NCBI RefSeq assembly: GCF_000935045.1
Contig: NZ_JYKS01000004.1
Span: 186,001 to 250,000 of the forward strand
DNA: 64,000 bases
From: Pseudomonas sp. 10-1B
GTDB lineage: Bacteria; Pseudomonadota; Gammaproteobacteria; Pseudomonadales; Pseudomonadaceae
Direction of reading: 5' to 3'
Below, one piece after another: positions 45,133-53,839 of this stretch (the stretch's first letter is position 1; each line of letters begins with the position of its first letter). Under the pieces are notes generated by a model. The model saw only the letters and a list, made by a program, of their open reading frames with translations. It did no database searches and was not told the origin of the DNA. Made by a program: the position numbers and the translations under genes.

Positions 45133-46707
45133 TCAGCTCAGCGCGTCGCGGCTGTGCTTACCGTCGACCAGGCGTTGCAGGCCCAACGGGTTGGCGTTTT
45201 TCAGGGCGTCCGGCAACAGCGCGTCCGGGTAGTCCTGGTAGCACACCGGCCGCAGGAAGCGGTCGATGGCCAAGGTGCCAACCGACGTGCCGCGGGCATC
45301 GGAGGTGGCCGGGTATGGTCCACCGTGCACCATCGCATCGCACACCTCGACCCCGGTCGGGTAGCCGTTGACCAGCAGACGCCCGGCCTTGCGTTGCAGC
45401 ACGGGCACCAGTGCGGCGAAACGCTGGAAATCCTCCGGTTCGGCGATCAAGGTGGCAGTCAACTGCCCATGCAGGGCTTCCAGTGCACGGCGCAGTTCGG
45501 CCTCATCAGTCACTTCGACGACCACGGTGGTTGGGCCGAAGACTTCTTCCTGGAGCAGTTCGTCACCATTGAGCAGCAGGCTCACGTCGGCCTGGAACAG
45601 CTGCGCCTGGGCCTGGTCGCCGGCCTGGTCGACCCCGGCCAGATGACGCACACCGGGGTGCTGATGCAGACGCTGCACGCCATTGGCATAGCTACGCAGG
45701 GTGCCAGCGTTGAGCATGGTCTGGCCAGCCTGGTCGGCCAGGTGCGCGCCAAGGGAGGCGACGAAGGCGCTGAACGACTCGCCAGCGATACCGATGACCA
45801 GGCCTGGGTTGGTGCAGAATTGCCCGACCCCCAACACCACCGAGGCGGCCAGTTCCTTGGCCACCTGCCCACCCCGGGCCTGCAGTGCCCCTGGTAGTAG
45901 CACGACCGGGTTGATGCTGCTCATTTCGGCGAACACCGGAATCGGTTGCGCACGCGCCGCAGCCAAATCGCACAAGGCACGGCCGCCCTTGAGCGAGCCG
46001 GTAAAGCCCACCGCCTGGATCGCCGGGTGGCGCACCAGTGCTTCGCCGACGCCTGCGCCATAGATCATGTTGAACACGCCAGCTGGCATGCCAGTAGCCA
46101 CGACCGCTCGCTCGATCGCCTCGGCTACCTGCTCGGCGCTGGCCATGTGGCCACTGTGCGCCTTGACCACTACCGGGCAACCGGCGGCCAGAGCGGCAGC
46201 GGTGTCGCCACCGGCGGTGGAGAATGCCAGCGGGAAGTTGCTGGCGCCAAACACTGCCACCGGGCCGACGCCGGTGCGGAACTGGCGCAGGTCCGGGCGC
46301 GGCAACGGCTGACGCTGGGGCTGCGCACGGTCGATGCGCGCGCCCAGGTAATCGCCACGACGCAGCAGTTGGGCGAACAGGCGCATCTGGTTGCTGGTAC
46401 GGCTACGTTCGCCCTGGATGCGCCCAACGGGCAGCGCGGTTTCGCGGCACACAATGGCGACGAAGGCATCGTCCAGCGCGTCCAGCTGGTCGGCAATAGC
46501 ATTCAGGAACTGCGCCCGGCGCTCCGGCGCCAAGCCATTGTATTCAGCGAATGCCGCCTCGGCGGCCACCGCCGCAGCGGCCACCTCTTCAGGGGTGGCC
46601 TGGACAAAGGCCACGGGTAGGGCTTCGCCGGTACGTGCGTCGAGGCTCTGCAGGCGCACGCTACCGGCCGCGCGACGCTGGCCGCCAATGAAGTTGCTTC
46701 CAGACAT
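45133..46707 (-). CDS. 2,5-dioxopentanoate (alpha-ketoglutarate semialdehyde) dehydrogenase
   Basis: Aldehyde dehydrogenase of 524 aa that oxidises alpha-ketoglutarate semialdehyde to 2-oxoglutarate with NAD(P)+, the last step of both pentonate (Weimberg-type) and glucarate/galactarate breakdown. The NAD fold has VFGASNFPLAFSTAGGDTA, the catalytic Glu is in PVFAEMSSINPV, and the catalytic Cys is in GVGQFCTNPGLV. The length and the FTGSLKGGRAL segment fit the KGSADH group. It follows the AraD1-like gene but is separated from it by a miniature element. Confidence 0.92.
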   Translation of the reverse strand: MSGSNFIGGQRRAAGSVRLQSLDARTGEALPVAFVQATPEEVAAAAVAAEAAFAEYNGLAPERRAQFLNAIADQLDALDDAFVAIVCRETALPVGRIQGERSRTSNQMRLFAQLLRRGDYLGARIDRAQPQRQPLPRPDLRQFRTGVGPVAVFGASNFPLAFSTAGGDTAAALAAGCPVVVKAHSGHMASAEQVAEAIERAVVATGMPAGVFNMIYGAGVGEALVRHPAIQAVGFTGSLKGGRALCDLAAARAQPIPVFAEMSSINPVVLLPGALQARGGQVAKELAASVVLGVGQFCTNPGLVIGIAGESFSAFVASLGAHLADQAGQTMLNAGTLRSYANGVQRLHQHPGVRHLAGVDQAGDQAQAQLFQADVSLLLNGDELLQEEVFGPTTVVVEVTDEAELRRALEALHGQLTATLIAEPEDFQRFAALVPVLQRKAGRLLVNGYPTGVEVCDAMVHGGPYPATSDARGTSVGTLAIDRFLRPVCYQDYPDALLPDALKNANPLGLQRLVDGKHSRDALS

Positions 46708-46733
46708 GGTTGACTCCTGTAACGAAGAAAGAA

Positions 46734-46933
46734 GGCTCAGAGGCTAATGCCGGTCAGTTAAGCCATTTGGGGCCGCTGTGCGGCCCATCGCCGGCAAGCC
46801 AGCTCCCACAGGGACTGCGCAAAGCTTGAGATCTGCGCGGTCCCTGTGGGAGCTGGCTTGCCGGCGATGGGCTGCAAAGCAGCCCCAATGGCTGCCACTA
46901 AGGCTTAACTGACTGGCATTCGGCTCAGAGGCT
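46734..46933. repeat. 12-bp direct repeat flanking miniature element copy 2
   Basis: GGCTCAGAGGCT is present at 46734-46745 and 46922-46933, directly abutting the element (one base apart on the right). It has the form of a target-site duplication. The right copy contains the TCA (TGA) stop of the AraD1-type gene. Confidence 0.8.
46746..46920. mobile_element. Miniature inverted-repeat element, copy 2, with nested REP pair
   Basis: A 175-bp element with ends AATGCCGGTCAGTTAAGCC and GGCTTAACTGACTGGCATT, inverted repeats with one mismatch over 19 bp. It is bounded by a 12-bp direct repeat. A head-to-head REP pair occupies 46787-46868. It has no coding capacity. It sits in the gap of the minus-strand AraD1/dehydrogenase gene pair. 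Confidence 0.8.
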
Positions 46934-47914
46934 TTTCACGCCCCCGGGGCGCACCGCCTCGGACGCAGCGGCGATGCCATTGCGCAGCGGCTGGCCGAAG
47001 GCGTCCAGGCTGACCTCGAAGGTGTCGCCCGGGCGCGCCTGGATGCCGTCGGCGAACGACAGCGTGGCGGTGCCGAAGTAGTGCACATGAACATCGCCTG
47101 GGCGCAGGAACTGGGCGTACTTGAAATGGTGGAACTCAAGGTTCTCGAAGCTGTGGCACATGTTCTGCTCGCCGGAAAGGAACGGCTTGCTCCACAGTTC
47201 CTGGCCATCGCGCAGGATGCGGCTACGGCCCTCCAGGTGCGCTGGCAACGCGCCCAGGCGCAGCTCCGGGCCGAAGCTGCAGGCGCGCAGCTTGGAGTGG
47301 GCCAGGTACAGGTAGTTGCGCCGCTCCATGACATGGTCGGAAAACTCGTTGCCCAGGGCATAGCCGAGACGGAACGGCGTGCCGCATTCACCGATCACAT
47401 ACAGCCCGACCAGCTCTGGCTCCTCGCCAGCATCTTCGGCAAAGGCTGGCAGCGGCAGGTCGGCACCAGGGCGCACGACGATGGCGCCATCGCCCTTGTA
47501 GAACCACTCCGGTTGCGCGCCCTCCTCGCCCGCTGGCGGTCGCCCGCCCTCGAGACCCCACTGGAACATGCGCATGCTGTCGGTGACTGCACCCTCGGCC
47601 TGCTGCTGGTGCATCTTGTCACGGGTGGCGGCGCTGCCCAGGTGGGTCAGCCCGGTACCGGTGACCAGGCAATGCGCCGGGTCTTCATGGTCAAGCGGCG
47701 GTAGCACCCGGCCCTCGGCCAACAGTGCCGGATAGTCATGCCCTTCCCCCAAGCCCGCCACCTGTACCTGGCTTGCCAGGTCGCGGCCAGCGGCGATGGC
47801 CTGCAGGGCCAGTTCGCGGGTGCTGCTGACGCCGCGGACTTCCAGGGCCTGCTCGCCCTCCACCACACCCACGCGGCGCTGGCCGGTGGCAGTTTCGAAT
47901 TGGATCAATCGCAT
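46925..47914 (-). CDS. AraD1/GguC-family 2-keto-3-deoxy-sugar-acid dehydratase (FAH fold)
   Basis: Fumarylacetoacetate-hydrolase-fold protein of 329 aa that begins MRLIQFETATGQRRVGVVEG, as in the AraD1/GguC family. These dehydrate 2-keto-3-deoxypentonate to 2,5-dioxopentanoate. Metal-site segments are YVIGECGTPFRLGYALGNEF and the central GTGLTHLGSAATRDKMH. Its product would feed the dehydrogenase at 45133-46707. The start at 47914 is favoured on family alignment; GAGAACAA precedes it. The stop codon lies inside the target duplication of the miniature element. Confidence 0.87.
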   Translation of the reverse strand: MRLIQFETATGQRRVGVVEGEQALEVRGVSSTRELALQAIAAGRDLASQVQVAGLGEGHDYPALLAEGRVLPPLDHEDPAHCLVTGTGLTHLGSAATRDKMHQQQAEGAVTDSMRMFQWGLEGGRPPAGEEGAQPEWFYKGDGAIVVRPGADLPLPAFAEDAGEEPELVGLYVIGECGTPFRLGYALGNEFSDHVMERRNYLYLAHSKLRACSFGPELRLGALPAHLEGRSRILRDGQELWSKPFLSGEQNMCHSFENLEFHHFKYAQFLRPGDVHVHYFGTATLSFADGIQARPGDTFEVSLDAFGQPLRNGIAAASEAVRPGGVKSL

Positions 47915-47942
47915 GCTTGTTCTCGCTTTTCGGTTGCGAAGA

Positions 47943-49250
47943 TTAGCGGCTGGCCTCGGCCACCCGCGTGGAAGCCAGGCGCTGGCGGCGCTCGAGGCGG
48001 TTGTAGACCACACCAGTGAGCAACAGCCCGAACAGCATCACCAGAGCCAGGAAATACAGGCCGGACGACAGTTGCCCGGTGTGCTCCTTGAGCGCGCCGA
48101 TGGCAAACGGCCCCACATAGCCGCCAAGGTTGCCGATCGAGTTGATCAGGGCGATCGCCGCTGCAGCGCTGGCACCGGAGAAGAACCGCCCTGGCAAGGT
48201 CCAGAAGATTGCCGTGCAGGAAAACAGTGCGAAGGCCACCAGGCACAATGCGCCTAACTGCATCGCGGGCACACTCAGCCAGGCGCTGAGGAACAGGCCC
48301 AAGGCCCCCAAGCCGTAAAGCACGCCCAGGTGGCCGTAACGATCATTCAAACGATCAGAGCTGCGCGGAATGATCAGCAGGCCGATGATGCCGAACAGGT
48401 ACGGCACTGCCGAGATAAACCCGGTAACCAGGTCACTGCCGCCAAACTGGTGAATCAGCGTCGGCAGCCACAGGCCCAGGCCATAGATGCTCAGGGTGAC
48501 CGGGAGATAGAACAGCGCCAGCAGCAGTACCCGGCGGTCCTTCAAGGCATGCAGAGGGTTGCCATGACGGGTCTGGCCGAAGTCGCGCAGGTCGTTGGCC
48601 AGTTGTTCCTGCAACCAGCTACGTTGCTCGTCGCTGAGCCAACGTACCTTGGCCGGGCCATCCGGCAGCAAGCGCAGGGTTGGCCAGGCCAACAGCACCG
48701 CCGGGGTGCCAATGCAGATGAACAACCACTGCCAACCATGCAGGCCATAGCTGCCATCGAGCCCTAGCAGTGCGCCTGACAACGGCCCGGTGATCAGCAT
48801 CGCCAACGGCTGCGAAAGGATGAAGAAGCCGAGGATCTTGCCGCGATGGCGCACCGGGTACCACTGGGTGATGTAATACAGCACGCCCGGGAAGAAGCCA
48901 GCCTCGGCCGCCCCCAACAGGAACCGCATCACATAGAAGCCGTTAGGCCCGGTGACGAACGCCATGCCGACGGTGATCGCGCCCCAAGTCACCAGGATGC
49001 GGGCGAACCAACGACGCGCGCCGAAGCGGTCGAGCAGCAGGTTGCTCGGTACCTCGAACAGGAAATAACCGATGAAGAACAGCCCGGCGCCTAAACCGTA
49101 GGCAGCGTCACCGAGCCCGATATCGGCGCCCATGTGCAGCTTGGCGAAGCCCACCGCCGAACGGTCGACATAAGCCACCAGATAAAGCAGGACCAAAAAG
49201 GGGATGAGTTTCAGTGTGATCAGGCGGACGAGCCGCTGCTCCTGAATCAT
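47943..49250 (-). CDS. MFS sugar-acid transporter
   Basis: Anion:cation symporter-type MFS carrier, 435 aa. YLVAYVDRSAVGFAKLHMGA in helix 1, FIGYFLFEVPSNLLLDRFGA and RFLLGAAEAGFFPGVLYYIT are hallmarks shared with the carrier at 42685, of which it is a distant paralogue. It is the first gene of the minus-strand pentonate unit, 28 bp before the AraD1-type gene. The start at 49250 has GGAGG 7 nt upstream, directly after an ACAAGAACAA tract. Confidence 0.9.
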   Translation of the reverse strand: MIQEQRLVRLITLKLIPFLVLLYLVAYVDRSAVGFAKLHMGADIGLGDAAYGLGAGLFFIGYFLFEVPSNLLLDRFGARRWFARILVTWGAITVGMAFVTGPNGFYVMRFLLGAAEAGFFPGVLYYITQWYPVRHRGKILGFFILSQPLAMLITGPLSGALLGLDGSYGLHGWQWLFICIGTPAVLLAWPTLRLLPDGPAKVRWLSDEQRSWLQEQLANDLRDFGQTRHGNPLHALKDRRVLLLALFYLPVTLSIYGLGLWLPTLIHQFGGSDLVTGFISAVPYLFGIIGLLIIPRSSDRLNDRYGHLGVLYGLGALGLFLSAWLSVPAMQLGALCLVAFALFSCTAIFWTLPGRFFSGASAAAAIALINSIGNLGGYVGPFAIGALKEHTGQLSSGLYFLALVMLFGLLLTGVVYNRLERRQRLASTRVAEASR

Positions 49251-49263
49251 GGCGATGCCTCCA

Positions 49264-49276
49264 ATTGTTCTTGTAA
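49264..49276 (-). promoter_or_regulatory. Putative Hfq/Crc site before the MFS carrier
   Basis: The minus strand reads TTACAAGAACAAT just upstream of the GGAGG ribosome site of the gene starting at 49250. It matches the AAnAAnAA motif. Confidence 0.55.
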
Positions 49277-49335
49277 TGAGCACAGCACCTGGCCGGGACT
49301 TTTTGGGCAGACCTCTGACCGGGCCAATCGATAAT

Positions 49336-49348
49336 ATAGTATTACTAT
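49336..49348. promoter_or_regulatory. Operator 1 of the pentonate module
   Basis: Perfect palindrome ATAGTA-T-TACTAT in the divergent gap between the carrier (minus) and the dehydratase (plus). It shares the TAGTA-N-TACTA core with operator 2 and is the likely site of the FadR-type regulator at 51280. Confidence 0.65.
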
Positions 49349-49408
49349 TTAAAACAACAAGCCTTCACATCAGTCGTTTTTGCCGGTAGAGTCAGCCGAA
49401 TAACGACA

Positions 49409-49423
49409 ATTAGTAATACTAAT
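49409..49423. promoter_or_regulatory. Operator 2 of the pentonate module
   Basis: Perfect 15-bp palindrome ATTAGTA-A-TACTAAT, ending 13 bp before the dehydratase start and abutting its AAGGTG ribosome site. This position suits repression of the plus-strand genes. Confidence 0.65.
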
Positions 49424-49436
49424 AAGGTGTCTACCC

Positions 49437-51170
49437 ATGTCTGATAGCAAACGCCCCCTGCGCTCCGCCCAATGGTTCGGCACCGCCGACAAGAACGGTT
49501 TCATGTACCGCAGCTGGATGAAGAACCAGGGCATCCCCGATCATGAATTCCAAGGCAAGCCAATCATCGGCATCTGCAACACCTGGTCCGAGCTCACTCC
49601 CTGCAACGCGCATTTCCGCAAGATTGCCGAGCATGTGAAAAAAGGCGTGCTGGAAGCTGGTGGTTTTCCGGTGGAGTTCCCGGTGTTTTCCAGCGGCGAG
49701 TCCAACCTGCGCCCCACCGCGATGCTCACCCGCAACCTGGCGAGCATGGATGTGGAAGAGGCCATCCGCGGCAACCCCGTCGATGCCGTGGTGTTGCTGA
49801 CCGGCTGTGACAAGACCACCCCGGCGTTGCTGATGGGCGCTGCAAGCTGCGACGTGCCGGCGATCGTGGTCACCGGCGGGCCGATGCTCAACGGTAAGCA
49901 CAAGGGCAAGGATATCGGTGCTGGCACCATCGTCTGGCAGATGCACGAGGCCTACAAGGCCGGCCAGATCGACCTCAACGAATTCCTCTCGGCCGAGGCC
50001 GGCATGTCGCGCTCGGCGGGCACCTGCAACACCATGGGCACCGCCTCGACCATGGCCTGCATGGCTGAGGCGCTGGGCACCTCGTTGCCGCACAATGCTG
50101 CGATCCCGGCGGTGGACGCCCGTCGCTACGTGCTTGCCCATCTGTCGGGCATGCGTATCGTCGATATGGTTCGCGAAGACCTGCGCTTGTCGAAGATTCT
50201 CACCCGCGAAGCGTTCGAAAACGCCATCCGCGTCAACGCGGCCATCGGCGGTTCGACCAATGCCGTGATCCACCTCAAGGCGATTGCCGGGCGCATCGGC
50301 GTCGACCTGCAACTGGAGGACTGGACCCGCATTGGCCGCGGTACGCCGACCCTTGTCGACCTACAGCCATCGGGGCGCTTCCTGATGGAAGAGTTCTACT
50401 ATGCCGGCGGCTTGCCCGCAGTAATCCGTCGCCTTGGTGAACACGGCCTGCTGCCCAACCCCACCGCCCTCACCGCCAACGGCAAGAGCCTGTGGGACAA
50501 CTGCCAGGCCGCACCGCTGTACGACGAACAGGTCATCCGCCCGATCGACCAGCCACTGGTTGCCGATGGCGGTATCTGCATTCTGCGCGGCAACCTTGCA
50601 CCTAAAGGCGCTGTGCTCAAACCGTCGGCGGCGACGCCCGAACTGATGCGCCATCGCGGTCGCGCCGTGGTGTTCGAAAACTTCGAGGACTACAAGGCGC
50701 GCATCAACGATCCTGAGCTGGAGGTGGACGCCAACTCGGTGCTGGTGATGAAACATTGTGGACCGAAGGGTTACCCGGGCATGGCCGAAGTCGGCAACAT
50801 GGGCCTGCCGGCCAAACTACTGGCCCAAGGCGTGACCGACATGGTGCGTATCTCTGACGCACGCATGAGCGGCACCGCCTACGGCACGGTGGTTCTGCAT
50901 GTAGCCCCGGAGGCGGCCGCAGGTGGACCGTTGGCGGCAGTGCGCGAAGGCGACTGGATTGAACTTGATTGCCAGGAAGGCCGCCTGCACCTGGATGTTT
51001 CCGATGCAGAACTGGCCGGCCGTCTGGCAGACCTGCAGGCCCCGCCCCAGCTGATCAGTGGCGGCTATGCGCGGCTGTACCTGGATCATGTGATGCAGGC
51101 CGACGAAGGTTGCGATTTCGACTTCCTGGTCGGCTGCCGTGGCGCGGCAGTGCCCAAGCATTCGCACTGA
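49437..51170 (+). CDS. IlvD/Edd-family sugar-acid dehydratase
   Basis: Iron-sulfur dehydratase of 577 aa in the pentonate/hexonate branch of IlvD/Edd (L-arabinonate or D-xylonate dehydratase-like), forming a 2-keto-3-deoxy acid. Cluster cysteines are C47 (GICNTWSEL), C124 (LTGCDKTTP) and C197 (SAGTCNTMGTAST); the metal/active-site segment is MGLPAKLLAQGVTDMVRISD. The ATG at 49437 follows AAGGTG. The C5 assignment rests on the AraD1 and KGSADH neighbours. Confidence 0.92.
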   Translation: MSDSKRPLRSAQWFGTADKNGFMYRSWMKNQGIPDHEFQGKPIIGICNTWSELTPCNAHFRKIAEHVKKGVLEAGGFPVEFPVFSSGESNLRPTAMLTRNLASMDVEEAIRGNPVDAVVLLTGCDKTTPALLMGAASCDVPAIVVTGGPMLNGKHKGKDIGAGTIVWQMHEAYKAGQIDLNEFLSAEAGMSRSAGTCNTMGTASTMACMAEALGTSLPHNAAIPAVDARRYVLAHLSGMRIVDMVREDLRLSKILTREAFENAIRVNAAIGGSTNAVIHLKAIAGRIGVDLQLEDWTRIGRGTPTLVDLQPSGRFLMEEFYYAGGLPAVIRRLGEHGLLPNPTALTANGKSLWDNCQAAPLYDEQVIRPIDQPLVADGGICILRGNLAPKGAVLKPSAATPELMRHRGRAVVFENFEDYKARINDPELEVDANSVLVMKHCGPKGYPGMAEVGNMGLPAKLLAQGVTDMVRISDARMSGTAYGTVVLHVAPEAAAGGPLAAVREGDWIELDCQEGRLHLDVSDAELAGRLADLQAPPQLISGGYARLYLDHVMQADEGCDFDFLVGCRGAAVPKHSH

Positions 51171-51192
51171 GCCGGGCCATGCCGCCTTGTGG

Positions 51193-51212
51193 GGGCCGCT
51201 TCGCGGCCCTTT
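51193..51212 (+). terminator. Terminator-like hairpin after the dehydratase
   Basis: Stem GGGCCGC / GCGGCCC with loop TTC and a short TTT tail, 23 bp after the stop. It is embedded in a REP-like stretch. It could limit read-through into the regulator gene. Confidence 0.5.
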
Positions 51213-51279
51213 CGCGACACAAGGCCGTTCCCACACGCTATGATGCGCAGCTCTACCCGAAGGATCCTCCGCGCCCCAC

Positions 51280-52002
51280 ATGAACTACCGCCAGCCCACT
51301 CCGCGCAAGAGCATGCATGCCACCCTGGTCCAGGACCTCGGCCTGCAGATCGTATCCGGCCAACTCACTCCCGGGCAGAAGCTGCCCTCCGAGGCCAGCC
51401 TGTGCGAAGCCTACGCGATCAGTCGGCCGGTGTTCCGCGAGGCCATGCGCGCCCTCACCGCCAAGGGCCTGGTCGAAGCCCGTCCCCGGGTCGGTACCTT
51501 GGTCAGGCCGCGCCATGACTGGCACATGCTCGACCCTGACGTGCTCCATTGGTTGATGCAGGCCACCCCGCAGCAGGAGTTCTTCAATACCTTGTCCAGT
51601 GTGCGCTGGGTCATCGAGCCGGCCGCCGCTGCCCTGGCCGCCACCAACGCCACCGCCGAGGACGTCGCTTCGATCGCTGAGGCCTATCTACGCATGGAAG
51701 CTGCACGCACCCATGAAGAGCGCCTGCAGCCGGACCTGGACTTCCATGCACGCATCGCCGATGCAACCCACAACGACCTGCTGGCCTATTTGTGCAACAT
51801 GCTATCGATGGCATTGCGCGAGTCGGTGCGCTATTCCAACCAGCGCGCCAACTTTGACGAACTTGCCCTGCCTCGGCACAAGGCAATCCTTACCGCAATC
51901 CAGAATGGCGATGCCCTCGGCGCCCGGCATGCCGCCCTGGTGCAACTGGAAGATGCGCGGGTGGCCTTGAGCAAGGTTCTGGGGCAGGACCCCATTATTT
52001 GA
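51280..52002 (+). CDS. GntR-family (FadR/FCD) regulator
   Basis: GntR regulator, 240 aa. The winged helix at 10-75 has LPSEASLCEAYAISRPVFRE and GLVEARPRVGTLVRPR, and the FCD ligand domain has metal-type residues D and H in LQPDLDFHARIADATHND and a late H in RHAALVQLEDA. It lies downstream of the dehydratase in the same direction. The paired TAGTA-N-TACTA palindromes upstream are its likely operators. Confidence 0.9.
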   Translation: MNYRQPTPRKSMHATLVQDLGLQIVSGQLTPGQKLPSEASLCEAYAISRPVFREAMRALTAKGLVEARPRVGTLVRPRHDWHMLDPDVLHWLMQATPQQEFFNTLSSVRWVIEPAAAALAATNATAEDVASIAEAYLRMEAARTHEERLQPDLDFHARIADATHNDLLAYLCNMLSMALRESVRYSNQRANFDELALPRHKAILTAIQNGDALGARHAALVQLEDARVALSKVLGQDPII

Positions 52003-52017
52003 AATTTGTCTCTGACC

Positions 52018-52046
52018 GGGGCCAGGTGGCAAGCGGAGCCCCTTTT
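52018..52046 (+). terminator. Possible terminator after the GntR gene
   Basis: A short stem GGGGC / GCCCC around 15 bases, followed by TTTT, 16 bp past the stop codon. The stem is only 5 bp, so support is modest. Confidence 0.4.
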
Positions 52047-52272
52047 CCTTACTTCAGCTGGGTGATGCCGTGCTGGAACGAGCAAGTCGATAAAGCGCGC
52101 TTGCGGCAAGCTGGCTAACTGCTACTGTGAACGGTGAGCGCAACGCTTGAGCAAGCCATTCATTGCAATGGTCTAGGCCGTTGCTCGGTACCGGAGCGCA
52201 ACAACGGCAGGTTTCTGTAGCCCCTTGGGTAGATGCCTGCGTCAACGTTTTGCGAATGGCGGAAGCGATGGT

Positions 52273-53826
52273 ATGACCGGCCATGTCAAATCCGAGCACT
52301 GGCTTGCCCATTTATTGTCCGTGTGTACCCACCATTTGCCGGCCGCGCTGATGGTTGCTGCAGTGGTATTCATCTTCGATCACCGGTTGCATTGGCTGAA
52401 GGCCATCGAGGGGTACGCTTTTCTTGGGATCGCCAATGTCACGGCCCAGAATATGCCATTGCCGGACAGCAGCGCTGCCACGGTGACCCTGGTCCTGCTC
52501 GACCAAAATAACCATGAGGACTTCTACCGGGGACGTAATCCGTTGGATCGCTGCCAGTTGTGGCAGGATCTCAGCGACATCTACGCGCTAAAGCCGAAGC
52601 TGCTGGTGATCGACCTCGACCTTTCTCCCGGACTGCCCCTTCTGCATCCTGACGGCTCCGAGGACCTGAGTTCCCTGGATTGCGACAACAAGCTCCAAGT
52701 ATTGCTCGCCCAACCCGACGCAGAAACCCATACGGTACTGATTGCACCGTTCCCGATGCTGGATGCGCAAGCCCAGCAGCGTAGCGAAGAGTGGCGCGCT
52801 GCCGTGGAACGAGCTGGGCATCACGTGACCTTTGCCGAGGACCCCAGCATCAGCGTCAACTTCGGCCTGGTCAACGACCTAGACTGCAATGACGACTCAG
52901 TGGCTGCCACCGCATTCAAGGTCTATCGGGGCGATTCCCCCTCCAATTGGCCGGACAACTGCCTGAAAAAGCATGCAAACCACCGCCCACCACTGATCAT
53001 CAGCCCGGGGCAATATCTTTCCGGGTTGCGTGTCGTTTCGTTTTGCCAGTTGTCTTCCCGCATGGGAGCAGCGCAATGTCACGACTCGCGGTATGAAGCG
53101 ATCGGTGATGTTAAAGACAAGGTCGTCTTCGTCGGGGCCAGCTTCGGTGATGGCGATACCTTCCTGACACCGCTCGGCATCATGTATGGCGTGGAGGTGC
53201 ATGCCGCCGCGTTCATGTCGTTATTGCAACCCACCACCCGGTATGACCTGCTCGCATTCAGCCTGGATGTGCTGCTTGGCTTGATGATGGGCGGCCTGAT
53301 CGATTTATCCTGGCGTGGCTATTTCTCTCTGCGCTTCAGTGCCAAGGCCTTGGAGCGACAGGCGGCCCCTTGGCTGATCCTGCTACTGGCCATCGGTTTC
53401 GTGATCGTGGTCGGTGTGCTGACCGTAGGGTCATACCTGGTGCTGCGCTGCTTCAGTATTTGGCTATCGCCGCTGCCGATGGCCGTGGGGATGCTGATCG
53501 AGAGTTTCTTCACCAGCGCCATCGGCACCGCCGTGAAGCAAGGCTATGAGCAGCGTCAAGCCCTGGTGCGGCGCTTGCAGGCCAGCGGCCCCGACAGCTA
53601 TGCCAGCCGGCTGGCCCTGGAAGCCGAACAGCGCCCGCACTATGCGCACACCCTTCAAGAGCGGGCGACGCGTTTCTTCTACCTGGATTGCGCGCGTTTG
53701 TGGCATCGCGAGAAATATGGCGCGGCGGTCTTGCTGGGCATACGCCGGGTGGCGTTCTTCCTGGTGCTCTTGCTTGCCTACTACTGGGATTGGTTTGCGT
53801 CACTGGTCAAGGGCTTCTTTCACTAG
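52273..53826 (+). CDS. CHASE2-domain membrane protein without output domain
   Basis: Membrane protein of 517 aa. The first helix is around 22-40 (HLPAALMVAAVVFIFDHRLH), followed by an extracytoplasmic CHASE2-type sensor domain of about 45-320 (VTLVLLDQNNHEDFYRGRNP, LLVIDLDLSP, KDKVVFVGASFGDGDTFLTP, YGVEVHAAAFMSLL). There are then three or four helices (LLAFSLDVLLGLMMGGLIDL, APWLILLLAIGFVIVVGVLT, a last one near the C-terminus). CHASE2 normally precedes a kinase, cyclase or GGDEF; here only about 70 soluble residues and a terminal helix follow. ATG at 52273 has GGAAG upstream. Followed 13 bp later by the next gene. Confidence 0.8.
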   Translation: MTGHVKSEHWLAHLLSVCTHHLPAALMVAAVVFIFDHRLHWLKAIEGYAFLGIANVTAQNMPLPDSSAATVTLVLLDQNNHEDFYRGRNPLDRCQLWQDLSDIYALKPKLLVIDLDLSPGLPLLHPDGSEDLSSLDCDNKLQVLLAQPDAETHTVLIAPFPMLDAQAQQRSEEWRAAVERAGHHVTFAEDPSISVNFGLVNDLDCNDDSVAATAFKVYRGDSPSNWPDNCLKKHANHRPPLIISPGQYLSGLRVVSFCQLSSRMGAAQCHDSRYEAIGDVKDKVVFVGASFGDGDTFLTPLGIMYGVEVHAAAFMSLLQPTTRYDLLAFSLDVLLGLMMGGLIDLSWRGYFSLRFSAKALERQAAPWLILLLAIGFVIVVGVLTVGSYLVLRCFSIWLSPLPMAVGMLIESFFTSAIGTAVKQGYEQRQALVRRLQASGPDSYASRLALEAEQRPHYAHTLQERATRFFYLDCARLWHREKYGAAVLLGIRRVAFFLVLLLAYYWDWFASLVKGFFH

Positions 53827-53839
53827 TCGAGGACATGCC

